Below, one piece after another: positions 20,115 to 30,974 of a stretch of DNA of 64,000 bases. Under the pieces are notes generated by a model. The model was given only the letters and a program-made list of their open reading frames with translations. It was not told the DNA's origin and searched no databases. The DNA lies in the NCBI GenBank assembly GCA_933228895.1, contig OW121846.1:5363915-5427914 (forward strand). Direction: 5' to 3'. The position numbers and the translations under genes were made by a program. Numbering within the stretch: position 1 is the stretch's first letter; every line of letters starts with the position of its first letter. The DNA comes from Platycnemis pennipes. Taxonomy: Eukaryota; Arthropoda; Insecta; Odonata; Platycnemididae.

Positions 20115-21494
20115 CAGTGGCGAAGCTAAGTTATTCGAAGTGGGTATTCTACCTCATCGGCCCCTTAACTCGCTGCTTCAGAGATAAATATTCCAGTTGA
20201 CAAAAATCAGTCGACTTAACATGTTGTGTACCGGGCTATTTAAATGGGTTATAACCCTCTGTTCCGGCGGGTTTTAAAAATCTAGTTTTTTTTAACATGC
20301 ATTGCATACGAAGAGAACGCTAGATGCTTGTTCACTTCTTTACCTCTCGCCCCACTGTTAATTTGAAATAAATTTTCCGGCACCCAACCATGCACAGAGG
20401 TCAGCACTTGAGGGGCTAAGTAATTTGCCTTAATGTTTTCCGTTGATCATATGGATTCGGCGGGTTTTCCTTTGGGCAAATGTGTCGATGACGCGTTCCT
20501 TGAAACTTTCGTCGCTCGAGTGGTTGTTCAGTAAAGCCTTTTCAACCGCCAGGGAGCTTAAATTGCTTATGCTGGAGTCCGTCATGGAGTTTCTTAAAAA
20601 TGTGTTTACTGTCTTCAACGTACTCATACTTCTTTCGGACAATACAGTTGATACAGAAAATGTCTGAATCAGTCTTATGATTCCCACAGTTTCTTGATAT
20701 ACCTACTTTATCCAGGCCATTGTCCAAAAAATATTTAATTAACAAATGTGCAGGCATGTGTTTACTCTCGTTGGAATAGACATTAATGAATTCATTTTTT
20801 AGCTGTTCACTGTTAAATAACGAGTGCATTTTATTAGGCTCCTAAATTTCGCTGAGGGAAATGATGTATTTTATGCAGGATCTTTATCTAGTAATTCTGC
20901 GAAATAGAAGTTATTGAAGTCTTCAAAATGAGATTCCATGTGGACAACGAAGGTGTCAATTATTTCAAAAGCAAGCCTTCTGAATTAGTGAAACGTGTCT
21001 AGTCCACCCTGGTTGTTGTTGTTCAGTCCTTTAGCCGTAGGTTGACTTGTTATTTTCCAACCACTAAACGAAGAAAAAATTCACATGCAGCGAAACTGTT
21101 CCATACAGAATCAGTCTCTCTTAATTTCCCTCCGTCTCGCCATCTCTTGATCATTCGCTGAGACTCGGAAGGGCGCGAGAACTAGGCGCGAGTGTCTAGG
21201 CTCTCAGCGCGCAAGAATCACGCAGTTTCAGGTGCAAGCGTCCGGCGGCGAATAAGCGTATGCGCATGCGCCATCCGGCTATTTGGAGTCTACCAGCAGC
21301 CAGACTCCCAAGCCTCCAAAACATCGAAACCACTTCAACGCAACGCAATGTGCAGAAATATAGGCTATATTTATTTTTCCTATGCTTTCTCGGCAACATA
21401 AAATGCATGACAGAGCTGAAACAATAGTATGTGTTTTACTGTAATAATTTTGGGTATTCTCAGGCTCCCAGACTACCCTTAAGCTTCGCCACTG
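20115..21494 (-). mobile_element. hAT element 1, deletion derivative with exact TSD
   Basis: TIRs CAGTGGCGAAGCTAAG (20115) and CTTAAGCTTCGCCACTG (ending 21494). The 8-bp target duplication CATAGTTG lies immediately outside both ends (20107-20114 and 21495-21502), the hAT signature. Only the C-terminal part of the transposase remains, so it is non-autonomous. Confidence 0.9.
20430..20970 (-). pseudogene. hAT transposase C-terminal remnant
   Basis: Minus strand. The piece IDTFVVHMESHFEDFNNFYF comes first, then after frameshifts SVSTVLSERSMSTLKTVNTF and ISNLSSLAVEKALLN (20430-20687), the C-terminal hAT dimerisation region of the ZMYM1-like type. Catalytic core and N-terminal zinc finger are absent. 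At least one frameshift lies between 20687 and 20830. Confidence 0.7.
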
Positions 21495-21502
21495 CATAGT
21501 TG

Positions 21503-23234
21503 GTGGGATCAGGTCAGTTTTATTCCACTTCGAAAGTACTCTTCTCGACCTAGTTGGAGTGGTCTTGATGATTCCTTTGAGGAGCTTGGAGGCTGCTTCA
21601 TCTTCCTATCTCCATCTTCATTTACCTATAGCCATTCGCCATAACGCATCAAAAATCTCTCTATGTTCCGTGAGCTTCGTTCCCACCGTGACGCATATCA
21701 ATTAAGAAAGAACCTCTGAATGCAATCACTAAAAACCTTTAAAACCTTATTATTCCCTTACAAAAACAAATTTCGGTAAGACAATTTAACAAGTACTTTG
21801 TCGTCATACAAAATGACGCATTTTTCACTCCCATTAGCATTTTATACATTTGTAAACGTAGATTACCAATCGAAACATTTTTTTCATTCACTAACACCAT
21901 CAACCCGTAACAGAGAGCTGAAACTATTAGTTTAAAGAGGAAATAGGCGAGTACAATGTTATGCACATTCGAAAGGAAAAGAATATTCGAAAAAACGAAT
22001 AATATTGTCGTTTTGCTATTCGAAGCAATGGAATACAAAAAATAACGCCATAAACGTTATTAAAAATGAACTATTTAAAGAATAGACATTAGCTTGTCCT
22101 AACAAAACACAAAACTAGAAAAAATTGAGGAATATTGAAGTGGTTAGCAAAGCATACACACCAGTAGGAGTTGTAGAGGGAATTTCAAGAGATCCAATAC
22201 TGACACCAACACTAGTGAAATCCGAGCTGAAAGTTCAAAAATTTACTGCTTCACACAACTGCAAAAATGAAAACAAACGTTCTAATGCATGTTTTGGAGA
22301 CCAGAAAACGTTCTCCCAAATACATCCGCAAATAAGCGCGTAAAGGGCTCCGCGGTGCCATAAAACGACCCTTCAGCGTCCGCCCAACCACAGTGCAGGA
22401 GGCGGGGGAGTTACAACCATGGGACACCGGCTGTGCGTTTGTTGCCTCGAAGAGACAATAATCCTGCGTGGTACGCATGCTGTCTCCGTTAAAAGTGGGC
22501 GTATCAGTCAGCAGGCGATGTCAAGTTGGCAATAAGAGAAACGCCCGTGGTACACCCGAAGAAAGCAGTCTTTCAGTATCTCCTAGAACTTTACCTCATG
22601 TGATAAAATGCATAAAGTTTCTCGCAATTTCTCCAAAACATGGAGGATCTTTCCAATGTTTGTACCTCGAAAATCTCGATAGCGGAGTGAATGTGGCTAC
22701 AATCCATTCCACACACTTGCATCCTTGTTACAGGCGGGTTGGACCAGATTCGACCGCGCGATTGGAAAACTAATGTAGAATTCGGCGTCGCGAACGGTCG
22801 CAGCATAACTCATCGGATTCGCACTATGGAAGCTTTGTAGGGTTTCCCATATAGGCTACTTCGTGATGCTCGGCTATGCAATTAACTTTTTCTCTACAAA
22901 TATTTTTAAAAAATTAGGGTACGCCATTTTGTTTAATATATTTGGTAAACAATTACAAAAATGTAATAACGAAAAAGCAAAGATGAAAAACTCTTTAATC
23001 TAATTACATCACTTTTTATCCCGACTCTTTTCCCACAAAGGTTCAACAAGGGCTTGATTCTGAAGATTTCGTAATAAAATTGAGTGTAGACAGTTTTTGT
23101 GAAAGTTGTGCAACTTGTACCTCATGCATTGTTAATTATTGAGTACTATGGATAATGCCTTACATCATCGCAAGCACAGATCTTTTGAGGATATATGTAT
23201 GCAATGTTTCAGCTTCCTGGCTTGAAAGAATCAC
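21503..23234. other. No supported gene
   Basis: Mixed AT- and GC-rich sequence with short frames only (22125-22343, 22468-22773 and others). Nothing recognised. Confidence 0.4.
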
Positions 23235-24115
23235 TTTTTGAATCTTGGCAGATTTTTTTCGATTTCAGCCCACTGTGCGTCGTTGCCACGTCCACCGACA
23301 GCCCCATTCCTCTCAAGAACCGTTCCCATTTGTCATATGTTTTATAAAGCATGGTATAATTGGGAAAATGCCCACTACATTTAATTTTCACGCATCTGTG
23401 ATTCCGAAAGGTGACTGGAATTTTCGGTTTATTCATGACCTGGACCAAACACTATTAGGCACTTAAATTTTTCCTATTAGGCTCCGCCAGGGTAATAGAA
23501 AAGATCCCCTGTAATGCTCTTCTGGCCAAAATTGACCTGAAAGTAGCTTTCTATCAAATATCTGTGAGCCTAGGACATCACAAATACTACCGCATTCAAT
23601 TTAATGGAGAGACTTATGGGTTTAGCAGACTGCCTTTGAGACACCTGTTATCTCCAGCAGTTCTCCAGCGATGGGCAGAAGATGTGCGAATCCTAGTGGA
23701 AAGATGGTTCCCAGAAGTAAAAATGATAATGTCTTTAGACGATTGGCTGTGACGAGTGCAAGACATTGTGTCAGTGATTCCCCGTTTACCGTCTAGTGAT
23801 CTGCCTAATGCCGGAAGCTACTGGGTCGCCTGGATTTTACGTCTTCCCACATTCATGATATCCCAAGTGTTCCAACGAGATGCCACATGGAAGGAGTTTA
23901 TTCTCCAGGAAGGATTACTTAGTAAGAATGTGTTTCTCCCCTACCCAGTGAAACAATAGATGTCTATACAGATGCGACGCCCACTGCGTTGGGCATCACC
24001 ATCCCGATATGGCAGCTCATCAATCCAATACAACTTCTAGAGCAGCGGCCCATTACCGAAGCAGAAGCACTAGCAGCACTTCCCGGAGCAGAAGAAACTC
24101 TTGTGTAATTAGATG
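23235..24115 (+). pseudogene. Retroelement reverse transcriptase/RNase H remnant (class uncertain)
   Basis: Pieces in different plus frames: NFRFIHDLDQTL (about 23418), LLAKIDLKVAFYQI, YYRIQFNGETYGFSRLPL (23564 on), then MSLDDWL (about 23730) as the catalytic DD box, and further on VYTDATPTALGITIP and PITEAEALAAL, which fit an RNase H. LDDWL is the form often seen in DIRS-type retrotransposons, so I lean that way, but no tyrosine recombinase is visible. Several stops and frameshifts. Inactive. Confidence 0.6.
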
Positions 24116-25043
24116 ATTAGCGGCCTCCCTGAAAACTCCGCATCCTTCACCTGAGGACGACAGCTGGAGAGCTGGTGAAACTGTTGAGGGAAAAAACAAC
24201 GCACGAGGACGCTACTCGAAATAATGCTGGCCTCCAATGTTCCACGCCGCGGAAACCTGTGACTGAACAACTTGCTTTATGTCTGTCAATAGCGTTATCA
24301 TCCATTTTCGTTTTTTAAAAATTAATATGATATAATAGTGAGTTCACGTTATGGACATAGTTGCTCAGGTATTGTTAAACTTGGCAACTATAAGAATTGC
24401 CTTTCACAAGCTTTGATGAATTCGGGCTTTGCGACAATTCGCACCATCCTTGTGGCGCTGCCTACCACAGGCTTCTTCGCTAAGTGCATATGAAAGTGTC
24501 TGTGGTAGCTACAGTTTTGGAAGACTGGAAACTGCTGTTCTTCGAGGTTTTTCAGTAATTCTGTTGAGCAAACTTCGTGGAGAAATCATGAATAAATCGC
24601 GGCGTTGTGCCTGGATGTAGGTACCTAGTATACGAATCCACCACAAAGGAAATAAAGAAGTTGGGTATAAGGAAAGAAAGTTTTTCAAGGCGAAGGTCGG
24701 TGTGATATCTTTAAGAATGGGATATATCACGTAATGCTTTGCAAGCGTCTTAAGTGGTATCAATTATTTTAGTGCTTTAACTCTATATCAGTTGATATTG
24801 GACTAAAAACTAATGTGGCTAAACGCAATGTGCACTGCATGGCTGGCCAGCCCGGGCTGCGTCATAAGACGTCATAAGTCATGGTTTTTTAAATCTCAGA
24901 TAGCCGACCAATATAAATTATATCAAACCGTAGTAATTTCATTTCTCTGTGCGCACCAGGTCGCGGGGGTCATTGCTTGAGGGATAACTCATTAATTTGA
25001 CTAAGGCTTTATGGAAAGACGTATTTAAACTAATAATTTTATT
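24116..25043. other. No supported gene
   Basis: Short frames only (24429-24620, 24509-24763). The region ends at the target duplication GTATT (25044-25048) of the Gypsy element. Confidence 0.4.
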
Positions 25044-25048
25044 GTATT

Positions 25049-25165
25049 TGTTGTAGTATACTCTTATGGGGTTGGTGGCCCTGTGCTCGACACATACCTT
25101 CCCCCGGAAGTGGCGTATCCCGGAGATGTCAAGAGGGACTATATCTAAAAGCGTGACATACAACA
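25049..25165 (+). repeat. Gypsy 1 5' LTR
   Basis: 117-bp LTR, very short for the class. A few substitutions and small indels separate it from the 3' LTR. Confidence 0.9.
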
Positions 25166-25265
25166 TGGCGCAGTCGTGTGGAGTTCAATGACATTATAGG
25201 TGCAAATAGAGGTGACACGTAAATATCGTGAAACCACGCCGTGGATCTTCTGTGCAACCGTGAAA

Positions 25266-26537
25266 ATGGCGGAGTACGTTAAATTACCAACAAGTGTGAA
25301 TTTCGAAGGTCCCAGTGCCTACGCCGACTGGTCTAATTTTGTCCGGGAATTTGAAAATTTCCTAGCAGCCACCAAGAGGGATGAAGAAACTGACAAAGTT
25401 AAGATCGCCCTTTTATTAAATATGCTGGGAGGAAGTGCGATAGCGCTGTTCTCTACTTTTCCGTTGACTGAGCCAGAAAAAAAGAAATACTCAGCTGTTT
25501 TAAAAGCGTTCGAGTCGTACGTTGCGCCCAAAATTAACGAGACCTTCGAACGCTTCATATTTAATCAGAGAGTCCAGGAAGAAGGAGAAAGTTTCGAGTA
25601 TTTCTTTGCTGACTGTAGGCGCCTCATTAAAAATTGTGGATTCTCCAGATCTGAACCTCAAGAGGACTCCGTACTTCGTGATCGCATCGTTTACGGAGTA
25701 CGAGATAAGACGGTGCAGGAGGCCCTGCTTAGACTGGACGATCTCTCTCTGGAGAAAGCGGCAGCCCACTGCAGAGCTGTAGAACAATGTCGGAGGCAGG
25801 CGAGGCAGATCAGAGAAACAACGGCAGAGCCCAAAGGAGGAGATTACCACATCGACGTTTTGCAGAAGAATCACCGTTCTCGAGGTAAAGTGGACTCAAG
25901 TGCAAGCCAAAGTGTGGGGAAAGCAGTGAAAAAGTTTCAATGTAACAGGTGCAAAACGAATCATGGCCCTCGAGAGTGCCCGGCATATGGAAGGAAGTGC
26001 GCGAAGTGCGGAATAATCAATCACTTTGCTGTGGCATGCAGGGTGAGAAATGTACGCCAAATCGACGTGGTAGAATCTGACTCCTTGTCAGATACATCGT
26101 CAGCGTCCTGCTATGCACTCTCTGTGAATTTGAGCGTTAATTCGGTGGATGCTAGTTGTGATCCCAATGAGTGGGTTGAAAAGGTGGAGATCGGTGGAAA
26201 AGTGTTTGCAATGAAGCTGGACACAGGTGCTCAAGTGAATGTCCTGCCAATGCAGGCAATACAGAAGTTAGAGCAAAGTGGGGTTAGAATTAAACCCACA
26301 AGTGGGCGACTTGAGGCGTATGGTGGCATGACAATTAAGCCTGAAGGCATCGCCACTCTGAGATGTAATTATAGACATGCTGAATGTTACCTTGATTTTT
26401 TAATTGTAAACCATGGCTTGCAACCCCTTATGGGATTACCGGGCTGTGTATCTTTGAACTTGGTTAAAAGGGTATGTAATATTGGCCAGCTGTCTTCAAA
26501 AACTAAATTCCTTAAAATGCATATGTCTGTGCTTTAG
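25266..26537 (+). CDS. gag: Gypsy 1 Gag with aspartic protease domain
   Basis: 424 codons from the ATG at 25266 (MAEYVKLPTSVNFEG). The frame is open further upstream but has no earlier ATG. Residues 1-200 are a Gag-like helical domain; about 226-259 hold two zinc-knuckle-like clusters (CNRCKTNHGPREC and CAKCGIINHFAVAC). At about 318 comes the protease active site LDTGAQVNVLP, with LMGLPGCV later. Gag would coat the RNA in a cytoplasmic particle and the protease would process the polyprotein. The frame is intact, unlike pol, and stops before RT with TAG at 26535. Confidence 0.85.
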   Translation: MAEYVKLPTSVNFEGPSAYADWSNFVREFENFLAATKRDEETDKVKIALLLNMLGGSAIALFSTFPLTEPEKKKYSAVLKAFESYVAPKINETFERFIFNQRVQEEGESFEYFFADCRRLIKNCGFSRSEPQEDSVLRDRIVYGVRDKTVQEALLRLDDLSLEKAAAHCRAVEQCRRQARQIRETTAEPKGGDYHIDVLQKNHRSRGKVDSSASQSVGKAVKKFQCNRCKTNHGPRECPAYGRKCAKCGIINHFAVACRVRNVRQIDVVESDSLSDTSSASCYALSVNLSVNSVDASCDPNEWVEKVEIGGKVFAMKLDTGAQVNVLPMQAIQKLEQSGVRIKPTSGRLEAYGGMTIKPEGIATLRCNYRHAECYLDFLIVNHGLQPLMGLPGCVSLNLVKRVCNIGQLSSKTKFLKMHMSVL

Positions 26538-28463
26538 GTCCTAGGGTGTGTACCACAAAGGTGCAATATAGCAACAGTAGAGAATGTGCAGCCGACATCA
26601 AGGCCACCCAGGAGGGTGCCTTCGGCTCTAAAAGGAAGGTTAAAGATAGAGTTGGAGAGGCTTCAGGCAAAGAAAATAATTTCTATGATAGAAAGCCTGA
26701 CAGGTAAAGAGTGACTCAGTAACCTTGTTATTACTGAGAAACCAAATGGGGACTTGCGTCTTTGTCTTGACCCTGTTGACTTAAACAAGGTTATTGTTAG
26801 ACAGTACCACATTGTTCCAACTGTGAGTGACATAGCTGAGAAATTGAGTGGCAATAAATATTTCAGTGTATTTGATTTGAAAGAAGGGTTCCATCAGGTA
26901 AAATTAGATGAGGAGTCCTCCCTCAAATGTGCTTTCACAAGTCCCTTTGGTTGCTTCAAATATCTAAGATTGCCGTATGGTATTGCTTGTGCCCCTGAAA
27001 TATTTCAGAGAATGGTAGAGCAAAATTTTGGTGATATACCAGTACATTATCTACATTGATGATATCTTGTGCATGGGTAAAACAGAAGTGGAGCATGATA
27101 AGGTTGTTGAACGAGTTGTTGAAAGAGCTAGGGCACTGAAAATAAAGTTCAATCCAGCAAAGTTGCAATATAAGGTGAAAGAAGTAAAATATGTGGGGCA
27201 TCTTTTTTCATAGGCAGGGATGAAAACTGATCCTGAGAGGGTGAAAGCACTTGTAAGCCTAGAATTCCCATCTAATGTGAAAGAATTGCAAAGATCAATG
27301 GGAATGTTTAATTATGTGCGTAGTTTCATCCCAAAAATGACAACATTAACGGCCCCTCTGCGCGAATTGCTAAAAGCAGGGACAGAATGGAAATGGCTCC
27401 CCTCCCACAGCCAGGCATTTCAGAAATTGAAAGAGAGTGTGTCAACAGCCCCAGTTCTGGCATCATTTGATCCGTCTAAAAAAATTACTATTCAGTGTGA
27501 TGCCTCTCAATCGGGTCTAGGCTGTTGCTTGTTACAAGGAGAAGTTGGGAGTAAGGGGTTACAGCCTGTTGCTTTTGCCTCGAGAAGCTTGAGCGAGTGT
27601 GAGTAAAATACTTATGCTCGAATTGAGAAAGAGTTGCTAGCCATTCACTTTGTCACCACTAAATTCCACAATTATATATATGGGCTCAATGTAGATGTCC
27701 AAACTGATCACTGACCACCTGTGTCAGTAATGAAAAAAAGAGTAAGTAAGATAGGGTCAGTAAGACTCCAAAGGCTAAGACTCAAACTGCTGCGATACTC
27801 CTTGAATGTGTACTACGTCCCTGGAAAGGATTTGCATATTGCAGATATGCTATCAAGGTCATACATCAAGGGGAATGTTGAAGATGAGCCTGAAATACAA
27901 GAGATGGTTCATACCATCAGTAGGTATCCTCCCATATCTAGGGAACAGAGGGAACAGTTTCAGAAAAACACGAACACTGATAAAGTTTTAAGTGAAATAA
28001 TCAGAATGTGCACTAGGGGGTGGCCAAATTATGGGAAAATATCCACAGAACTTCAACCTTTCTTTAAACTAAGAGATGAGCTCTACATCGAAGATGGACT
28101 AGTTTTCGTGGGACACAAAATTGTAGTACCTAATGCTCTTAAATCCTATTGCTAAAACTACTGCATGAAGGGCATGGGGGGATCGAGAAGACTCGCATTA
28201 AAGCTAGGGAGCTATACTATTGGCCTGGAATGTCAAGGGACATTGAAACCGTAATTAATAAGTGTGAAGTATGTAATAAGTTCCAACCCAGAAAGCGGAA
28301 ACAGCCAATACTCCCTCATGAGGTACCTAAGTTGCCATTTGAAAAAGTTGCATGTGACATTTTAGATTTTGCCAAGAACCCCTATCTTGTCCTTGTTGAC
28401 TATTACTCTAAATGGTTGTAATTAGTTCCTTTACCAAACAAAACTACTAGTGCTACAATAAAT
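26538..28463 (+). pseudogene. pol: Gypsy 1 pol: RT, RNase H and start of integrase
   Basis: Broken by several stops and at least one frameshift. RT: LRLCLDPVDLNKVI, YFSVFDLKEGFHQVKL, LPYGIACAPEIFQRM and the catalytic YIDDIL (about 27052-27070). RNase H: ITIQCDASQSGLGCCLLQ, with DMLSRSY at its end (about 27846). Integrase: zinc-binding HEGHGGIEKTR ... CEVCNKFQ and the start of the core VACDILDF, LVLVDYYSKW. Stops at about 26709, 27058, 27211, 27604 and 28420, and a shift near 28145. The reading ends at the foldback insertion. Confidence 0.85.
28449..28463. repeat. Target-site duplication, left copy
   Basis: AGTGCTACAATAAAT, matching 30007-30021 (AGTGCTATAATAAAT) at 14 of 15 positions. It borders the foldback insertion in the Gypsy integrase. 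Confidence 0.75.
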
Positions 28464-28556
28464 TCAACAGATTCAGGCGAGATATCGTGGAAGTTCTTCA
28501 TAATGTAAGAGAAACAATTGCACTTTTCCACAAATTGGTTTATTGCGTACAACGCG

Positions 28557-28581
28557 TTTCGGCTCACAGAGCCATCATCAG
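28557..28581 (-). ncRNA. Canonical hammerhead-like core, left foldback arm
   Basis: On the minus strand: CTGATGA, a stem-loop with GGCTC...GAGCC, then GAAAC. All conserved core positions of a hammerhead ribozyme on this side (CUGANGA and GAAA) are present. GTAC just before the core can pair with GTAC just after it to form stem I. Confidence 0.6.
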
Positions 28582-28679
28582 GTACAAGACAAAGTTATAA
28601 GAGAGTATATTGCATATATATGTCTTTTCCGAGGAGGGGGGGGTAGTGGGAGGAGACCAGAGGAGGAGGGGAAGGAGGA

Positions 28680-29012
28680 TGGTTGGTTATTTAGGGGAGG
28701 CGACCGACAGCTGAGGTCATTTGCGCCATATAGGATAGGTGGGTAATTGGGTAATGGTAGGAGTTTTTTAGGGAACGGAGGAAGGGTGGAGAGAAACCCG
28801 GCGTCGGCATTAGCCTACTCTTAACGAAAGGCGCCAAGGGGACCACGGCTTAACGTCCCATCCGACGGACGGAGTACTGTACTTGAAATGCCCTCCACTA
28901 GGCACTCAAGTGGGGACCGGTTTTCCACTGAAAAATCCGCCACTGCCGGGAATCGAACCCGGGCCCTCGGGATGGGAGGCCAGTACTCTAGCCACCACAC
29001 CAACCCGATCCC
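28680..29012 (-). mobile_element. tRNA-derived SINE nested in the foldback
   Basis: 333 bp flanked by the 12-bp direct repeat GGGGAAGGAGGA (28668-28679 and 29013-29024). It interrupts the left arm only, since the right arm is uninterrupted at this point. Read on the minus strand from 29012, it begins with a tRNA-like head: A box TGGCTAGAGTACTGG and B box GGTTCGATTCCCGGC, the internal RNA polymerase III promoter. The remainder is a tRNA-unrelated body ending at AACCAACCATC. Confidence 0.85.
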
Positions 29013-29926
29013 GGGGAAGGAGGAGTTAGTGGCTGGGAAAAATCAGGAAAAACCAAGGGAGGAAAGGGGGGGGCGGACTAACCCGTGAGAGAAAGGCCAA
29101 GAAACAGCAAGGGGTGAAAAAATGTGGGTAAGGGGGGGAAGAAGGTGGGGAATAGGCATGTCATTAGAACGTAGGGAAGCGGCGCTAGGGAAAGGAGGGG
29201 GAAAGAGTGCACCTGTGGGTAATTAGGAAAGGGGGGTATGAATAGGAAGGAATAAGGTGGGTACTGCCCGGCTCAAGGGTGGAGTGCCTGGGTGAGAGGA
29301 TGGGAAAAAACCCTCAAAGGGAGGGGGGGGGAAGTCAGTTGGGGGGAGGGTGAATAGGAGTTTGGCTGTTTCTTTTGGGAAGGGGAATTTTGATATCATA
29401 CAATCAGATGTGGATGTTCTTTTAAATGAACAAGTGTTTGTTACCCATTCTCCTCTCCTCAAAATTCCCCTTCCCAAAAGAAACAGCCAAACTCCTATTC
29501 ACCCTCCCCCCAACTGACTTCCCCCCCCCCTCCCTTTGAGGGTTTTTTCCCATCCTCTCACCCAGGCACTCCACCCTTGAGCCGGGCGGCACCCACCTTA
29601 TTCCTTCCTATTCATACCCCCCTTTCCTAATTACCCACAGGTGCACTCTTTCCCCCTCCTTTCCCTAGCGCCGCTTCCCTACGTTCTAATGACATGCCTA
29701 TTCCCCACCTTCTTCCCCCCCTTACCCACATTTTTTCACCCCTTGCTGTTTCTTGGCCTTTCTCTCACGGGTTAGTCCGCCCCCCCCTTTCCTCCCTTGG
29801 TTTTTCCTGATTTTTCCCAGCCACTAACTCCTCCTTCCCCTCCGTCTCTGGTCTCCTCCCACTACCCCCCCCTCCTCGGAAAAGACATATATATGCAATG
29901 TACTCTCTTATAACTTTGTCTTGTAC

Positions 29927-29951
29927 CTGATGATGGCTCTGTGAGCCGAAA
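29927..29951 (+). ncRNA. Canonical hammerhead-like core, right foldback arm
   Basis: Inverted partner of 28557-28581 with the same CTGATGA and GAAAC boxes, reading on the plus strand. Confidence 0.6.
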
Positions 29952-30006
29952 CGCGTTGTACGTAATAAACCAATTTGTGGAAAAGTGCAATTGTTTCTCT
30001 TACATT

Positions 30007-30843
30007 AGTGCTATAATAAATGCATTACAGAGCATTTTTGCGACTCATGGAATTCCCAGGGAATGCATTGCGGACAACATGCCTTTCATGTCAAATGACT
30101 GTCAAAAATATTTCAGAGAGAATGGGATGGAGTTGAGGACAAGTAGCCCCCATTACCATCAAAATTGCTTGCAGAAAAGGGTGTGCACATTGGCAAACAA
30201 ATTCTTCGGAAAAGCCAAGAATTAGGTAAAGATTTCAGGGACCTGTTAAGGGATTATCGGAATTCTCCCCTAAAAGGGCTTAACGTGTCCCCAGCCCAAA
30301 TATTGTTTAGCCGTCAACTGCGCTCTAAGCTTCCTGTCACAATGGAAGCTTTGAAACCAAGGGTACAAACAGTTATATTTGAAGCACTCCAGGCTAAGCA
30401 GGATAAAGTTAAGGAATACTAAGACAGAGCCTCCAGGAGGCTGGTCAAGGAATTCAAAAGAGGAGATAATGTATGGATTAAGGCAAGAAATAATGAATGG
30501 TGGGAGCCTGGCACTGTTATGAAACAGCACAGATGTCCTAAGTCTTACTTAGTTAAAAATAAGTATGGTAATGTAGTAAGGCGTAATGATGTTCACTTAC
30601 GCCATAACCTCTCTAAAAATGTATCATTACAAAGACCTGTCATGCTATTAGAGGAACATATGGCACCAAGAAATAGTGATACTCTTAGAAGCCCTCAACT
30701 CGCCAGAGAAAGCAGAGGTACTTCAGGTGGTCTCAGGAGTCAGAGGACACCTGTTGAAAAAAGACACTCAGAGACTACCAATTCCGAAATTGGGACTACC
30801 AGAAGTGGCAGAAGGGTGAAAGCTCCTGTACGCCTTACCCTGT
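30007..30843 (+). pseudogene. pol: Gypsy 1 pol: rest of integrase after the insertion
   Basis: Continues the integrase core from INALQSIFATHGIPRECIADN (catalytic Asp region), with a frameshift near 30170 to the frame AEKGVHIGKQILRKSQ, then FRDLLRDYRNSPLKGLNVSPAQIL and the GPY/F-like module (KRGDNVWIKA ... WEPGTVMKQ ... YLVKNKYGNVVRRNDVHLR). It ends at TAA 30843, just before the purine tract and the 3' LTR. The stop at about 30421 adds to the decay. Confidence 0.85.
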
Positions 30844-30854
30844 AAAGGGGGAAG

Positions 30855-30969
30855 TGTTGTAGTATACTCTTATGTGGTTGGTACCCCTGTGCTCGACACA
30901 CCTTCCCCCGGAAGTGACGTATCCCGGAAATGTCAAGAGGGACTATATCTAAAAGCGTGACATACAACA
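30855..30969 (+). repeat. Gypsy 1 3' LTR
   Basis: 115 bp, preceded by the purine tract AAAGGGGGAAG (30844-30854) and followed by the target duplication GTATT. Confidence 0.9.
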
Positions 30970-30974
30970 GTATT

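Larger units (their letters stand above)
28464..30006. mobile_element. PLE-type foldback (inverted terminal-repeat pair) inserted in Gypsy 1
   Basis: Left arm 28501-29392 and right arm 29459-30007 are reverse complements (the left arm is longer by the SINE at 28680-29012), joined by a 66-bp loop (29393-29458). A 37-bp extension (28464-28500) lies between the left target duplication and the left arm, as described for PLE insertions. Each arm carries a hammerhead-like core and the sequence GAGCCGAAACGCGTTGTAC near its outer end. The rest is pyrimidine- or purine-rich, like PLE 3' UTRs. There is no RT, so this is a non-autonomous or solo terminal-repeat pair. The PLE assignment is inference from these features. 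Confidence 0.7.
25049..30969 (+). mobile_element. Ty3/Gypsy-type LTR retrotransposon 1 (interrupted)
   Basis: LTRs of 117 bp (25049-25165) and 115 bp (30855-30969) start TGTTGTAGTATAC and end CATACAACA. The 5-bp target duplication GTATT is present on both sides (25044-25048, 30970-30974). A likely primer-binding site, TGGCGCAGTCG, follows the 5' LTR and the purine tract AAAGGGGGAAG precedes the 3' LTR. Gene order gag-PR-RT-RNase H-integrase is that of Ty3/Gypsy. A 1.54-kb foldback is inserted in the integrase. Confidence 0.9.

Noticed and set aside
28888..29003. tRNA gene suggested by A and B box motifs
   Set aside because: The 333-bp unit with a 12-bp TSD and a non-tRNA body is a SINE; no full cloverleaf is evident.
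29223..29477. 84-codon minus-strand frame in the foldback arm
   Set aside because: Low-complexity pyrimidine-rich sequence within the inverted repeat; no PLE motif found in it.
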